Assembly (NCBI RefSeq): GCF_000327065.1
Contig: NC_019936.1
Location: forward strand, 2,249,001 to 2,313,000
DNA: 64,000 bases
Source of the DNA: Stutzerimonas stutzeri RCH2
GTDB taxonomy: Bacteria; Pseudomonadota; Gammaproteobacteria; Pseudomonadales; Pseudomonadaceae
Reading direction: 5' to 3'
The notes under the pieces are model-generated. The model was not told where the DNA came from. It saw only the letters and a list, made by a program, of their open reading frames with translations, and did no database searches. Shown here one piece after another: positions 1-7,594 of this stretch (position 1 is its first letter; each line of letters begins with the position of its first letter). Position numbers and translations under genes: made by a program.

Positions 1-723
1 TTCCACGGCGCTGTAGTAATCGGCCTTGGCCAGCAGACTGTCGATCTCGGCGCCCTGCACGGGAATGATCCTGCCCTTCACGTTGGTCAAGGCTTCCTGG
101 ATCGCACCGCTCGGATGGCCGACCACATAGGTGATGGCGTCCAGGTTGTTGTCACCCAGGGCTGAAGCCATTTCCGCCGGTTTGAGTTCCGCGGCCAGAG
201 CGAAGCTGGCGTTCGTCCAGCCTTTTGCCTGCATGACTTCCTCGAAGGTGTCGCGACTGCCCGAGCCGGGCACGCCGATGTTCACCCGCTTGCCTTCGAG
301 CCCGGCCAGATCGGTGATGCCGCTGTCGTTGCGAACGACCACGGTGAGAATCTCCGATTGCAGTGAGAACACAGCGCGCAGTTCGACGGCGCCTTCCTTG
401 TCGAAGGGCGCCAGGCCCTGCAGCGCCTTGTGCTGATGGTCGGACTGGATGAAGCCGAAGTCGTACTCGCCTTTGTGCAACGACACGATGTTGGTCACGC
501 TGCCCGCAGTCGAGGGTGCGTTGCATTTGATGGCGGGCTTCACCTCGGCACGATTGAGGAAGCGGCACACCGACTGGCCTGCGGTGTAGTACACGCCGGT
601 CTGCCCTCCGGTGCCGATGGTGACGAAGCGCTCCTGCGCCAGCACGCTGGTGCTGGCCAAGACGCTGGCGAGTGCGCCGGCCAGGGTGATGCCGAACAGG
701 CCGTTACGGATCTGATGGTTCAT
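1..723 (-). CDS. TAXI-family TRAP transporter substrate-binding protein (partial, C-terminus off the left edge)
   Basis: Periplasmic receptor of a TRAP-type uptake system of the TAXI class. Reading leftward from the ATG at 723, 241 codons stay open to the window edge. The N-terminus has a signal peptide (MNHQIRNG, a hydrophobic stretch, then a likely cleavage after SVLA). The mature start FVTIGTGGQTGVYYTAGQ is the TAXI family signature, followed by a cysteine pair region (VCRFLN, IKCNAPST) and GSVTNIVSLHKGEYDFGFIQSD. The family is usually about 320 residues, so roughly a quarter is missing. It follows the ridA remnant and the DadA-like gene on the same strand, which suggests an amino-acid or related substrate; that is inference. 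The fused permease expected for TAXI systems is not in view and may lie to the left. Confidence 0.88.
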   Translation of the reverse strand, partial: MNHQIRNGLFGITLAGALASVLASTSVLAQERFVTIGTGGQTGVYYTAGQSVCRFLNRAEVKPAIKCNAPSTAGSVTNIVSLHKGEYDFGFIQSDHQHKALQGLAPFDKEGAVELRAVFSLQSEILTVVVRNDSGITDLAGLEGKRVNIGVPGSGSRDTFEEVMQAKGWTNASFALAAELKPAEMASALGDNNLDAITYVVGHPSGAIQEALTNVKGRIIPVQGAEIDSLLAKADYYSAVE

Positions 724-798
724 TGCGGTTCCCTCTTGTTTGTATTGTGGGTGGTTGCAACTGTGGTTGGCCGGCGCAGGAACGATAGACCGCTGTGG

Positions 799-1153
799 TC
801 AGGTGCGCGCAGCGATCACCATGATCTCGACCAGCACCTCGGGTAAGGCCAGACGCGCCTGCACCGTCGCCCGTGCCGGTGCGCAGCCTGCTGGCAGCCA
901 GTCGCTCCATATCTCGTTCATGGCGGCGAAGTCGGCATCGATGTCCTTCAGCCAGATCTGCGCGCTGAGCAGGTGCTCGCGACTGGAGCCGGCGGCGGTC
1001 AACAGCCGGTCGATCTTCGCCAGCACCTCGCGGGTCTGTCCGGCGGTATCCAGGCTGCGGTCGTCCGGCACCTGGCCGGCGAAGGAACACAAGATCTGCA
1101 TGAACGACTGCGGCGGACATGCGTGGATTGCTCTCGATGCGTTGCAAGGTCAT
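799..1153 (-). pseudogene. RidA/YjgF-family imine deaminase, frameshifted
   Basis: RidA proteins hydrolyse reactive enamines and imines released by amino-acid oxidising enzymes. From the ATG at 1153 the frame gives MTLQRIESNPRMSAAVVHAD then LVFL, and then loses the family pattern. One base later the expected AGQVPDDRSLDTAGQTREVL appears and continues through RATVQARLALPEVLVEIMVI to the stop at 799-801. One extra base near 1081-1085 explains this. Repaired, the product is about 117 residues, normal for the family, and retains the conserved Arg of ARATVQ. A start at 1101 would lack the first strand. The gene lies 21 bp after the dadA-like gene and 75 bp before the TAXI gene, presumably in one operon. 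It could be a true pseudogene or a sequencing error. Confidence 0.8.
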
Positions 1154-1174
1154 ATCGGTTTCCTCTTTGAGTGG

Positions 1175-2419
1175 TCAGGCGGGCAGGCTCAAGCCGTCCA
1201 GAGAAACAGCGGGTGGCGATCCGCCGATTACGCTGGTGAGCAGGTCGGCGCTGCCACAGGCCAGGGTGAAGCCGAGGCTGCCGTGGCCGACGTTGAGCCA
1301 GAGATTGTCGAAGCCGCTGCGGCCAAGCAGTGGCGTGCCCTGGGGCGTCGCCGGGCGCAGCCCCGCCCATTGCCGCGCGCGTTGGTAGTCGCCGGCGCCG
1401 GGGAAGGTGGCACCAGCCAGACGCTGCAGGGTGGCGATGCGCTGCTGGTCGAGCCCGGCATCCCAGCCGGCGATATCCACCATTGCCGCCACGCGCAGCT
1501 GGTCATCAAGGCGGGCGTAGACGACCTTGTTGTCGTAGTCGGTGACGTTGGTTTGCGGCACGCCGTCCTGGTCGGCCAGCCCAACGGTCAGGCTGTAGCC
1601 CTTGAGCGGGTAGATTGGCAGGTCGATACCCAGTGGTTTGAGCAGCCCGACGCTGCCGGTGCCGGCCGCGACTACCAGATGGTCGATGGCGATGTCATCG
1701 CGCCCGAGCACGACCGCGCGGACGCGCTTGCCTTCGGTGCGCAATGCGCTCACCGATTGGCCGGTATGCAGACGAAACCGAGGTGATGCGCCTAGTCGCT
1801 GCAGCAGTTCTGTGCAGAACAGATGGCAGTCGGCAACCTCGTCGCCGGGCGAATAGATGCCGCCGTGCAGCGATGCCGCCAACGGCGCCAGCGCTGGCTC
1901 GACGTCGACGCATTGCGCGGCGTCCAGCAGCCGCTGCCCGGAATCGTCGTCGATGGCCGCCGCGCCCTTGTGCAGGCTGTGTTGATCGCGATAGATCACC
2001 AGCTTGCCGTTGGCGCGCCAGGCAAAGCCGTCCAGCCGGTCCTGCTCGCGCCAGCTGCGCAGGATCTGCTGGCTGTGCAGGGCGAGCCGTAGCAAGTGAG
2101 CCGCGTTGCGCCGATTGACCGAGCGCCGGCATGCCAGCAGGAACTGCAGGCACCAGCGCCACTGGTGCAGGCTCGCCTGCGGTCGGAAGCGCAGCGGGGC
2201 ATCGGCTCCGCGCAGCATCCAGCCAATCGCCTGCAGCGGCACGCCGGCATCGGCCAGGGGCGAAACGTAGCGGTAGCTGAGCTGCCCGCCATTGGCGAAG
2301 CTGGTTTCCAGGGCAACATCGTCGCGCCGTTCGATCAGCTCCACGCTGTGCCCCTGGCGCACCAATGAATAGGCCGTGGCAAGCCCGATGACCCCTGCGC
2401 CGATGACTGCTACCCGCAT
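1175..2419 (-). CDS. DadA-like FAD-dependent D-amino-acid dehydrogenase
   Basis: A 414-residue flavoenzyme of the glycine/D-amino-acid oxidase (DAO) family. It should oxidatively deaminate an amino acid to an imine and pass electrons to the respiratory chain. The N-terminal Rossmann motif is GAGVIG at residues 7-12, followed by the FAD-ribose acidic residue in VELIER and then ETSFANGGQLSYRYVSPLAD, typical of DadA. Near the C-terminus, WAGLRPATPQGTPLLG and LNVGHGSLGFTLACGSA are the second FAD-binding block. The length agrees with DadA (about 430). It starts the leftward operon and is followed by RidA, which would remove its imine product. The substrate is not determined. It is probably a paralogue of the catabolic alanine DadA, since no alanine racemase is adjacent. 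Confidence 0.85.
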   Translation of the reverse strand: MRVAVIGAGVIGLATAYSLVRQGHSVELIERRDDVALETSFANGGQLSYRYVSPLADAGVPLQAIGWMLRGADAPLRFRPQASLHQWRWCLQFLLACRRSVNRRNAAHLLRLALHSQQILRSWREQDRLDGFAWRANGKLVIYRDQHSLHKGAAAIDDDSGQRLLDAAQCVDVEPALAPLAASLHGGIYSPGDEVADCHLFCTELLQRLGASPRFRLHTGQSVSALRTEGKRVRAVVLGRDDIAIDHLVVAAGTGSVGLLKPLGIDLPIYPLKGYSLTVGLADQDGVPQTNVTDYDNKVVYARLDDQLRVAAMVDIAGWDAGLDQQRIATLQRLAGATFPGAGDYQRARQWAGLRPATPQGTPLLGRSGFDNLWLNVGHGSLGFTLACGSADLLTSVIGGSPPAVSLDGLSLPA

Positions 2420-2497
2420 ACAACCGCTCCTCCGACTCGATCAGCGCAGCCTAAGACGCCGGCCAGCGGGGCGGCCAATGAAAGGATGGAGCGCTCC

Positions 2498-2514
2498 CAT
2501 AACCTGCGGTTATG
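2498..2514. promoter_or_regulatory. LysR-type operator palindrome between dadA-like and lysR genes
   Basis: Perfect inverted repeat CATAACC-TGC-GGTTATG. The core ATAAC-N5-GTTAT contains the T-N11-A spacing (T2500, A2512) of LysR-regulator boxes. It lies 27 bp upstream of the lysR start and 79 bp upstream of the divergent dadA-like start, so it is well placed for autoregulation and activation. Binding by the adjacent regulator is inferred. Confidence 0.65.
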
Positions 2515-2540
2515 CTCGATCGACTGAAGGAGGGACATGC

Positions 2541-3449
2541 ATGCGGCTGCGTCATATCGAACTGTTCCAGGCGATCCTGCAAACCGGCAGCCTGACGGCC
2601 GCGGCCGAGCTGCTGCATATCTCCCAGCCGGCGGCGAGCAAGATTCTCAAGCATGCCGAGCAGCAACTGGGTTTTGCACTGTTCGACCGAGTGCGCGGCA
2701 AGCTGCAGCCCACCGCCGAGGCGCGGGTGCTGCAGCAGCAGACCGAACGCCTGGCTATCGACCTGCAGAATCTGCGGCGCCTTGCAGACAGCCTCGGCCG
2801 GGGCGAGGAGTGCGCACTGCGGCTGGTCTGCACACCGGCCTTGGCTCAGGCGCTGCTGCCACAGGCGCTGTACGCCTGGCGCGAGCGATTTCCACGTACG
2901 GTCTGTCAGCTCGCGACGCAGCACACGGCGGAAATCGTCGAGGCGCTGTTGCTGCGTGAAGCCGATCTCGGGCTGACGTCACAGGCCGTGGAGCATCCGG
3001 GACTGCGCAGCCAATTGTTGACCGAGGGCCGTATGCGTGTGATCGCGCCGCCTGGCTGGTGGCAGCCGGATGAACTGCATCGTCCTCTGCGGCTGCAGGC
3101 GTTAGCGGGTAAAACGCTGATCGGTATCGACGCCCGCGATGCCCTGGGCAGCCTGTTGCGCGGCCACATCGAGGAGCTCGATCCGCCGCCGCGCGTGGTT
3201 ACCTGGGTGCAGACTTATCAGTTGGCGCGACAGTTGGTGTCGTCGGGACAGGGCGTGGCGCTGGTCGATCCGTTCACCGCACTGGCGGCCACTGGCGGCG
3301 AGGTGCAGACCCGTCTGCTCGAGCCGGCCATCAGCGTGCCGGTCTACGCAGTGACCCGTGTTCACGAGCAGCCGCTGCCAGCGCAGGCGATGCTGATGGA
3401 GCAGCTTGGCGCCCAAGCCGAGCGACTGCTGCAGGACGGGCACAACTGA
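2541..3449 (+). CDS. LysR-family transcriptional regulator
   Basis: A 302-residue regulator. It opens MRLRHIELFQAILQTGSLTA and has the winged-helix motif AAELLHISQPAASKILKHAEQQLGF at about residues 20-45. A periplasmic-binding-protein-like effector domain follows. I chose the ATG at 2541 because AGGAGGG lies about 8 bases upstream and the family N-terminus begins exactly there; an open frame extends further upstream but is unlike the family. It is divergent from the dadA-ridA-TAXI operon across the palindrome at 2498-2514, so it probably controls that operon. The effector is unknown. Confidence 0.88.
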   Translation: MRLRHIELFQAILQTGSLTAAAELLHISQPAASKILKHAEQQLGFALFDRVRGKLQPTAEARVLQQQTERLAIDLQNLRRLADSLGRGEECALRLVCTPALAQALLPQALYAWRERFPRTVCQLATQHTAEIVEALLLREADLGLTSQAVEHPGLRSQLLTEGRMRVIAPPGWWQPDELHRPLRLQALAGKTLIGIDARDALGSLLRGHIEELDPPPRVVTWVQTYQLARQLVSSGQGVALVDPFTALAATGGEVQTRLLEPAISVPVYAVTRVHEQPLPAQAMLMEQLGAQAERLLQDGHN

Positions 3450-3500
3450 GCGGTCGTGCGCAGGCGTGCGCTACCATGGCGGCTTTTGCGCCGGACGATC

Positions 3501-4610
3501 ATGCACGCCGACTCGCCCCTTGAACGTTATCAGCAGGCCATTGCGCAAGACGGGTTCGTACCCGATGCGGCTCAACAGCGCGCTGTCGCGCGGCTCCAGG
3601 CCTGTCATGAGGCACTGGTTTCATGTGCGGACCTGCCGCTTGGTGTCTATCTCTGGGGCCCGGTCGGGCGTGGCAAGACCTGGCTGATGGATCTGTTTCA
3701 CGCAAGCCTGACGGTTCCGTCGCGGCGGCAGCATTTCCACCATTTCATGCGCTGGGTGCATATCCGACTGTTCCAGCTCAACGGCACGGCGGATCCGCTG
3801 CAGGCTTTGGCCAGAGAACTATCTGAAGAGATTCGCGTGCTCTGCTTCGACGAGCTGTTCGTCGGCGACATCGGCGACGCGATCATCCTGGGGCGCCTGT
3901 TCCAAGTGCTCTTCGAGCACGGCGTGGTGATCGTCGCCACCTCCAATCAGCCGCCGGAGCAGTTGTATGCCGACGGCTTCAATCGCGAGCGCTTTCTGCC
4001 GGCCATCGATGCCATCGTGGAGCACATGCATGTGGTGGCTGTGGATGGCGGCGCCGATCACCGCCTGCGTCCCGGCGCTGCGCTGCAGCGCTACTGGATC
4101 GCCCAGCCCGATAGTGGCAGCGCGCTGGTCGCGACGTTCGAGGCGCTCGCCGCTGGAGCAGTCAGCACCGAGCCATTGGCCCTCAGCCGCCGCCACCTCG
4201 ACGTCGTGCGGCGTAGCGAATTGGTGCTCTGGTGCCGCTTCGCCGATTTGTGCGAGCAGCCGTTTTCAGCGCTGGACTTCATCGAGCTGTGCGACCGTTT
4301 CACGGCGATCCTGATTGGTGACCTGCCCAGGCTGGGCGGCAGGCAGCGCGATGGGCGCATTGCCCGCGGCACCGAGGATGGAGCCGCGCGGGTCGAGGCG
4401 GGCGACCGCCAGCTGCCCAGGCTCGCCGCGCGTGACGATGCCGTGCGACGCTTTATCGCGCTGGTGGACGAGTGCTATGACCGGCGGATTCCGCTCTATA
4501 TCGAGGCACAAGTGGCGCTGGATGAGCTGTACACCGAGGGCTATCTGGCGTTTCCATTCCGCCGCACATTGAGTCGTCTGCGGGAAATGCAGCTGCAGCG
4601 CTTTGGCTGA
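3501..4610 (+). CDS. zapE: ZapE / AFG1-family cell-division ATPase with an internal insertion
   Basis: P-loop ATPase of the AFG1/ZapE family, which in E. coli associates with the Z-ring during constriction. The product has 369 residues, beginning HADSPLERYQQAIAQDGFV. Walker A is GPVGRGKT (53-60), Walker B is VLCFDEL (113-119), and FVGDIGDAIILGRLF and IVATSNQPPEQLYADG are the conserved sensor regions. The C-terminus DDAVRRFIALVDECYDRR and FPFRRTLSRLREMQ is standard. Unusually, about 30 residues (275-305, rich in Arg and Gly) separate FTAILIGDLPRL from the DDAVRRF segment, where typical family members have a short link. That segment is bounded by an 11-bp direct repeat. The start is the ATG that matches the family N-terminus. 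A paralogue elsewhere in the genome is possible. Confidence 0.87.
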   Translation: MHADSPLERYQQAIAQDGFVPDAAQQRAVARLQACHEALVSCADLPLGVYLWGPVGRGKTWLMDLFHASLTVPSRRQHFHHFMRWVHIRLFQLNGTADPLQALARELSEEIRVLCFDELFVGDIGDAIILGRLFQVLFEHGVVIVATSNQPPEQLYADGFNRERFLPAIDAIVEHMHVVAVDGGADHRLRPGAALQRYWIAQPDSGSALVATFEALAAGAVSTEPLALSRRHLDVVRRSELVLWCRFADLCEQPFSALDFIELCDRFTAILIGDLPRLGGRQRDGRIARGTEDGAARVEAGDRQLPRLAARDDAVRRFIALVDECYDRRIPLYIEAQVALDELYTEGYLAFPFRRTLSRLREMQLQRFG

Positions 4611-4622
4611 GCGCTGGCTCAG
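4607..4622. terminator. Short hairpin spanning the convergent stops of zapE and the parvulin gene
   Basis: Inverted repeat CTGAGC-GCTG-GCTCAG. The left arm holds the zapE TGA (4608-4610) and the right arm holds the complement of the stop of the opposing gene (4619-4621). There is no T-run, so it is at best a weak terminator. Confidence 0.3.
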
Positions 4623-4897
4623 TCGCGGTAGAACACCTGCACCAGGTGATAGCCGAACTGGCTTTTCACCGGGCCGTGCACTTCGCGCAGCGGCTTCTTG
4701 AAGATCACCTGATCGATGCTGCGCACCATCTGCCCCGGGCGCACTTCGCCGAGATCGCCACCTTTCTTGCCGGACGGGCAGGTCGAGTATTTGCGCGCCA
4801 GCACGTCGAATGCTTCGCCATTGGCGATGCGCTTTTTCAGCTGCGCGGCTTCGGCCTCGGTCTTGACCAGAATGTGGCGGCACATGGCTTTGGGCAT
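4619..4897 (-). CDS. PpiC-type parvulin peptidyl-prolyl cis-trans isomerase
   Basis: A 92-residue, single-domain cytoplasmic parvulin, the size of E. coli PpiC (93 residues). Family blocks are MCRHILVKTEAEAAQLKKRI, FDVLARKYSTCPSGKKGGDL, VRPGQMVRSIDQVIF and SQFGYHLVQVFYRD at the end. The conserved His residues of the active site (RHILV and GYHLV) are present. No signal peptide is seen with the start at 4897, which matches the family N-terminus; an open frame continues upstream without family similarity. It is convergent with zapE and has its own promoter region shared with the divergent TRAP operon. Confidence 0.9.
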   Translation of the reverse strand: MPKAMCRHILVKTEAEAAQLKKRIANGEAFDVLARKYSTCPSGKKGGDLGEVRPGQMVRSIDQVIFKKPLREVHGPVKSQFGYHLVQVFYRD

Positions 4898-5023
4898 GCT
4901 CGGTGTCCTTGATTGCACAGGGGCGCGATTGTAGTCGTGCCGCGGCGAATGTCGAACGGGATAGCGCTTCGATGCAGCTGTTTTGTGACTTATCGGTCGA
5001 CGAGCGGTAGTTTTATCGTGCTG

Positions 5024-5039
5024 TTTGATAGCGCTAACA
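5024..5039. promoter_or_regulatory. LacI/GntR-type operator upstream of the gluconokinase-TRAP operon
   Basis: The sequence TTTGATAGCGCTAACA is a near-palindrome centred on AGCGCT with the central CG typical of LacI-family operators. It ends 34 bp before the start of the fusion gene. A LacI-family repressor is encoded at the end of the same operon. A 15-of-16 match recurs at 5653-5668. Binding is inferred. Confidence 0.6.
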
Positions 5040-5073
5040 TCCGGCCAAACAAGCAAAACAATGGATTCCTCGC

Positions 5074-6204
5074 ATGCCTTCAGTGCATACCTCAAAGGCT
5101 TCCGCGCTTCCGGTGCTGGTCGTCATGGGCGTCAGCGGTTCCGGCAAGACGGAGACCAGCCACGCCGTAGCCGACGCGCTCGGCCTGCCGCATATCGAAG
5201 CGGACAACTTTCACCCGGCAGAGAACGTGGCGCGCATGCGTGCCGGCACTCCGCTGTCCGACGCCGACCGCATGGAGTGGCTGCACGCGCTGATCGCCGA
5301 AATGCAGAGGACCCTGGCAGCGGGCAGCGGCTTCGTGCTGGCTTGCTCGGCGCTCAAGCGCAGCTACCGGGAGTTGCTGCGCAGTGCTGTTCCGGAGCTG
5401 CGTTTCGCCCATCTGGCCATCGATTACGAAACCGCCGTGCAGCGAGTGGGCGGCAGGGCGGGGCATTTCATGCCGATTTCCCTGGTGGACAGCCAATTCG
5501 CCACCCTCGAATCACCCGAGGGCGAACCCGGCGTATTGACGGTGGATGCCAGTCAACCGCGCGAAGGCGTCTTGCGCCAGATTGTCGAATGGATGCAGGG
5601 CAGCGGACTGGATGAGCTGATCGAAACCCGGGTCGATCTTTCTTCGCGTCCGTTTGATAGCGCTACCACGGCGCCGCCACTGACCAACGAGCCGATCTAC
5701 AGCGGCAGGGTCGCGCAGCACTTCGACCGCCTGACCGACTGGCTGATGGCCGCACTGATGGCCTTCATGGTCATCGTGGTGTTCTCCAGCGTGGTGCTGC
5801 GCTACGCCTTCGGCACTGGCTGGACCGGCGCTGAGGAGCTGTCCCGGCTGGCGTTCGTCTGGCTGGTGTTCGTCGGCGTTGCTTCGAGCATGCGCCGCGG
5901 CGAGCTGATGAGCTTTTCCATGCTGCGCGACCGTTTCCCGCGGCTGTTCCGCCGCGTCGTCGACTCCCTCAGCTGGCTGCTGGTGGCAGCTGCGAGCTGC
6001 CTGGCGGCCTGGGGCGGCTGGAACCAGATGCAGTTCGGCTGGACCATCAACAGCCCGGTAGTCGGCTATCCGCTCGGCCTGGCGATGCTGCCCGTGGCGG
6101 CCAGCATGGTGGCGCTGGCGGTGCTCGCGCTGCTGCAGCTGGTCAATGTCTGGCGGCGCGACCAGCCATCGGCCACTGCCGCTGCGAATGTCACCGCGGA
6201 CTGA
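5074..6204 (+). CDS. Fusion protein: GntK-type gluconokinase + TRAP transporter small permease (DctQ)
   Basis: One 376-residue frame carries two normally separate proteins. Residues 12-180 are a complete GntK/IdnK gluconokinase: P-loop GVSGSGKT (19-26), EADNFHPAENVARMRAGTPL, and GHFMPISLVDSQFATLESP near 130-149. It would phosphorylate gluconate to 6-phosphogluconate. A linker of about 30 residues follows. Residues 215-360 are a DctQ-type small permease with four membrane segments and the family pattern VVLRYAFGTGWTGAEELSRL, FVGVASSMRRGELMSF and WTINSPVVGYPLG. The large permease starts 51 bp later. Fusing transport to phosphorylation suggests coupled entry into metabolism at the inner membrane; this is inference. 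No stop or frameshift separates the domains. The start codon has no strong Shine-Dalgarno sequence, so the exact start is less certain. Confidence 0.88.
   Translation: MPSVHTSKASALPVLVVMGVSGSGKTETSHAVADALGLPHIEADNFHPAENVARMRAGTPLSDADRMEWLHALIAEMQRTLAAGSGFVLACSALKRSYRELLRSAVPELRFAHLAIDYETAVQRVGGRAGHFMPISLVDSQFATLESPEGEPGVLTVDASQPREGVLRQIVEWMQGSGLDELIETRVDLSSRPFDSATTAPPLTNEPIYSGRVAQHFDRLTDWLMAALMAFMVIVVFSSVVLRYAFGTGWTGAEELSRLAFVWLVFVGVASSMRRGELMSFSMLRDRFPRLFRRVVDSLSWLLVAAASCLAAWGGWNQMQFGWTINSPVVGYPLGLAMLPVAASMVALAVLALLQLVNVWRRDQPSATAAANVTAD
5653..5668. promoter_or_regulatory. Second operator-like site inside the linker of the fusion gene
   Basis: TTTGATAGCGCTACCA matches the upstream site at 5024-5039 in 15 of 16 positions. 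It encodes residues 194-199, exactly between the kinase and permease domains. It may act as an auxiliary operator for looping (629 bp apart), or be a relic of the original promoter of the TRAP genes before fusion. Confidence 0.5.
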
Positions 6205-6255
6205 AGCGACGCCGCATTCAGAACAATACGGGCACTGCCCAACCGAGGAACTTGT

Positions 6256-7533
6256 ATGACCGTCGTCGTCTTCCTTTCATCGCTGCTGGGTTTCATGACG
6301 CTTGGCATGCCCATCGCTTTCGCGCTGCTGCTCACCGGCTCGGTGCTGATGTGGTACCTGGATTTCTGGGACGTGCAGCTGCTGGCGCAGAATCTTCAGG
6401 CCGGTGCCGACAGCTTCCCGCTGCTCGCGGTGCCGTTCTTCATTCTTGCCGGCGAGCTGATGAACGCCGGCGGCATCTCGCGGCGCATCATCGCCATGGC
6501 ACAGGCCTATTTCGGCCACAAGCGCGGCGGCCTGGGTTACGTGGCGATTGCCGCTTCGGTGCTGCTGGCCAGCATGTCCGGCTCGGCGTTGGCCGATACC
6601 GCCGCGCTGGCGACGCTGCTGCTGCCGATGATGCGTGAGCGCGGTTATCCGCTGAGTTCGTCGTCGGGCCTGGTGGCGGCGGGCGGGATCATCGCGCCGA
6701 TCATCCCGCCGTCGATGCCTTTCGTGATCTACGGCGTGGTGACCGGCACTTCGATCAGCCAGCTGTTTCTCGCCGGCATGGTGCCGGGGCTGATCATGGG
6801 CATGGGCCTGATCGTTGCCTGGACGCTGATCGCCCGGCGGATCGACGAACCCAAACAGGAAAAGGCCAGCGCTGCAGAGCGCCGCCGTGTGCTGGTCGAC
6901 GGCGCCGCCGCGCTGATGCTGCCTGTGATCATCGTTGGCGGGCTGCGTGGCGGCCTGTTCACCCCGACCGAAGCGGCGGTGGTCGCCGCCGTCTATGCCC
7001 TGGCCGTTTCGACATTGCTCTATCGCGAGCTGAACTGGGCCGGGTTGGTCGAGGTGCTGACCCGCGCCAGTCGCACCACCGCCTCGGTGATGTTCCTCTG
7101 CGCCGCCGCGACGGTGTCCGCGTACATGATCACCCTGGCGCAACTGCCCGACGAGATCGCCGCGATGCTCGGCCCGCTGGCGCAGGATCCGAAGCTGCTG
7201 ATGGTCGCCATCATGCTGCTGATGATCGCCGTCGGCATGGTGCTCGACCTGACGCCGACCATCCTGATCCTCGGTCCGGTGCTGGCGCCGATCGCGATCA
7301 AGGCCGGCATCGACCCGGTGTACTTCGGAGTGATGTTCGTGCTGATCGGCTCCATCGGGCTGATCACGCCGCCGGTGGGCACGGTGCTCAACGTGGTCGG
7401 CGGTATCGGCCGGCTGCGCATGGAAACCCTGGTGCGCGGCGTCATGCCGTTCTTCCTTATCTATCTGGTGATCGTCGGGCTGCTCATCGCCGTGCCCTCG
7501 ATCATCACCGTACCCCTGGCCTGGCTGCGGTAA
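6256..7533 (+). CDS. TRAP transporter large permease (DctM family)
   Basis: A 425-residue membrane protein with about 12 hydrophobic segments, the ion-coupled translocation subunit of a TRAP system. Family markers are LGMPIAFALLLTGSVLMWYL, FFILAGELMNAGGISRRII, ASMSGSALADTAALATLLLP, GGIIAPIIPPSMPFVIYG, and LITPPVGTVLNVVGGIGRL near the end. The length is normal for DctM. AGGA lies about 10 bases before the start. It is placed between the GntK-DctQ fusion and the binding protein in the operon. Na+ coupling is assumed from the family. The substrate is probably gluconate or a related sugar acid, judged only from the fused kinase and the GntR-like repressor. Confidence 0.93.
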   Translation: MTVVVFLSSLLGFMTLGMPIAFALLLTGSVLMWYLDFWDVQLLAQNLQAGADSFPLLAVPFFILAGELMNAGGISRRIIAMAQAYFGHKRGGLGYVAIAASVLLASMSGSALADTAALATLLLPMMRERGYPLSSSSGLVAAGGIIAPIIPPSMPFVIYGVVTGTSISQLFLAGMVPGLIMGMGLIVAWTLIARRIDEPKQEKASAAERRRVLVDGAAALMLPVIIVGGLRGGLFTPTEAAVVAAVYALAVSTLLYRELNWAGLVEVLTRASRTTASVMFLCAAATVSAYMITLAQLPDEIAAMLGPLAQDPKLLMVAIMLLMIAVGMVLDLTPTILILGPVLAPIAIKAGIDPVYFGVMFVLIGSIGLITPPVGTVLNVVGGIGRLRMETLVRGVMPFFLIYLVIVGLLIAVPSIITVPLAWLR

Positions 7534-7594
7534 CGCCGGTCGTGCAACCAAGCGTTCAACAACCCAACGTCCAACAACAAGAAGGTAACGCGAC

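Noticed and set aside
4958..4971. A third GATAGCGCT-like site upstream of the gluconokinase fusion
   Set aside because: GATAGCGCTTCG keeps only one arm of the operator; the other arm is lost, so it is not listed as an operator.
5061..5615. An alternative ATG at 5061 for the gluconokinase gene
   Set aside because: It is in another frame and leads to a low-complexity product; the kinase motifs are only in the frame starting at 5074.
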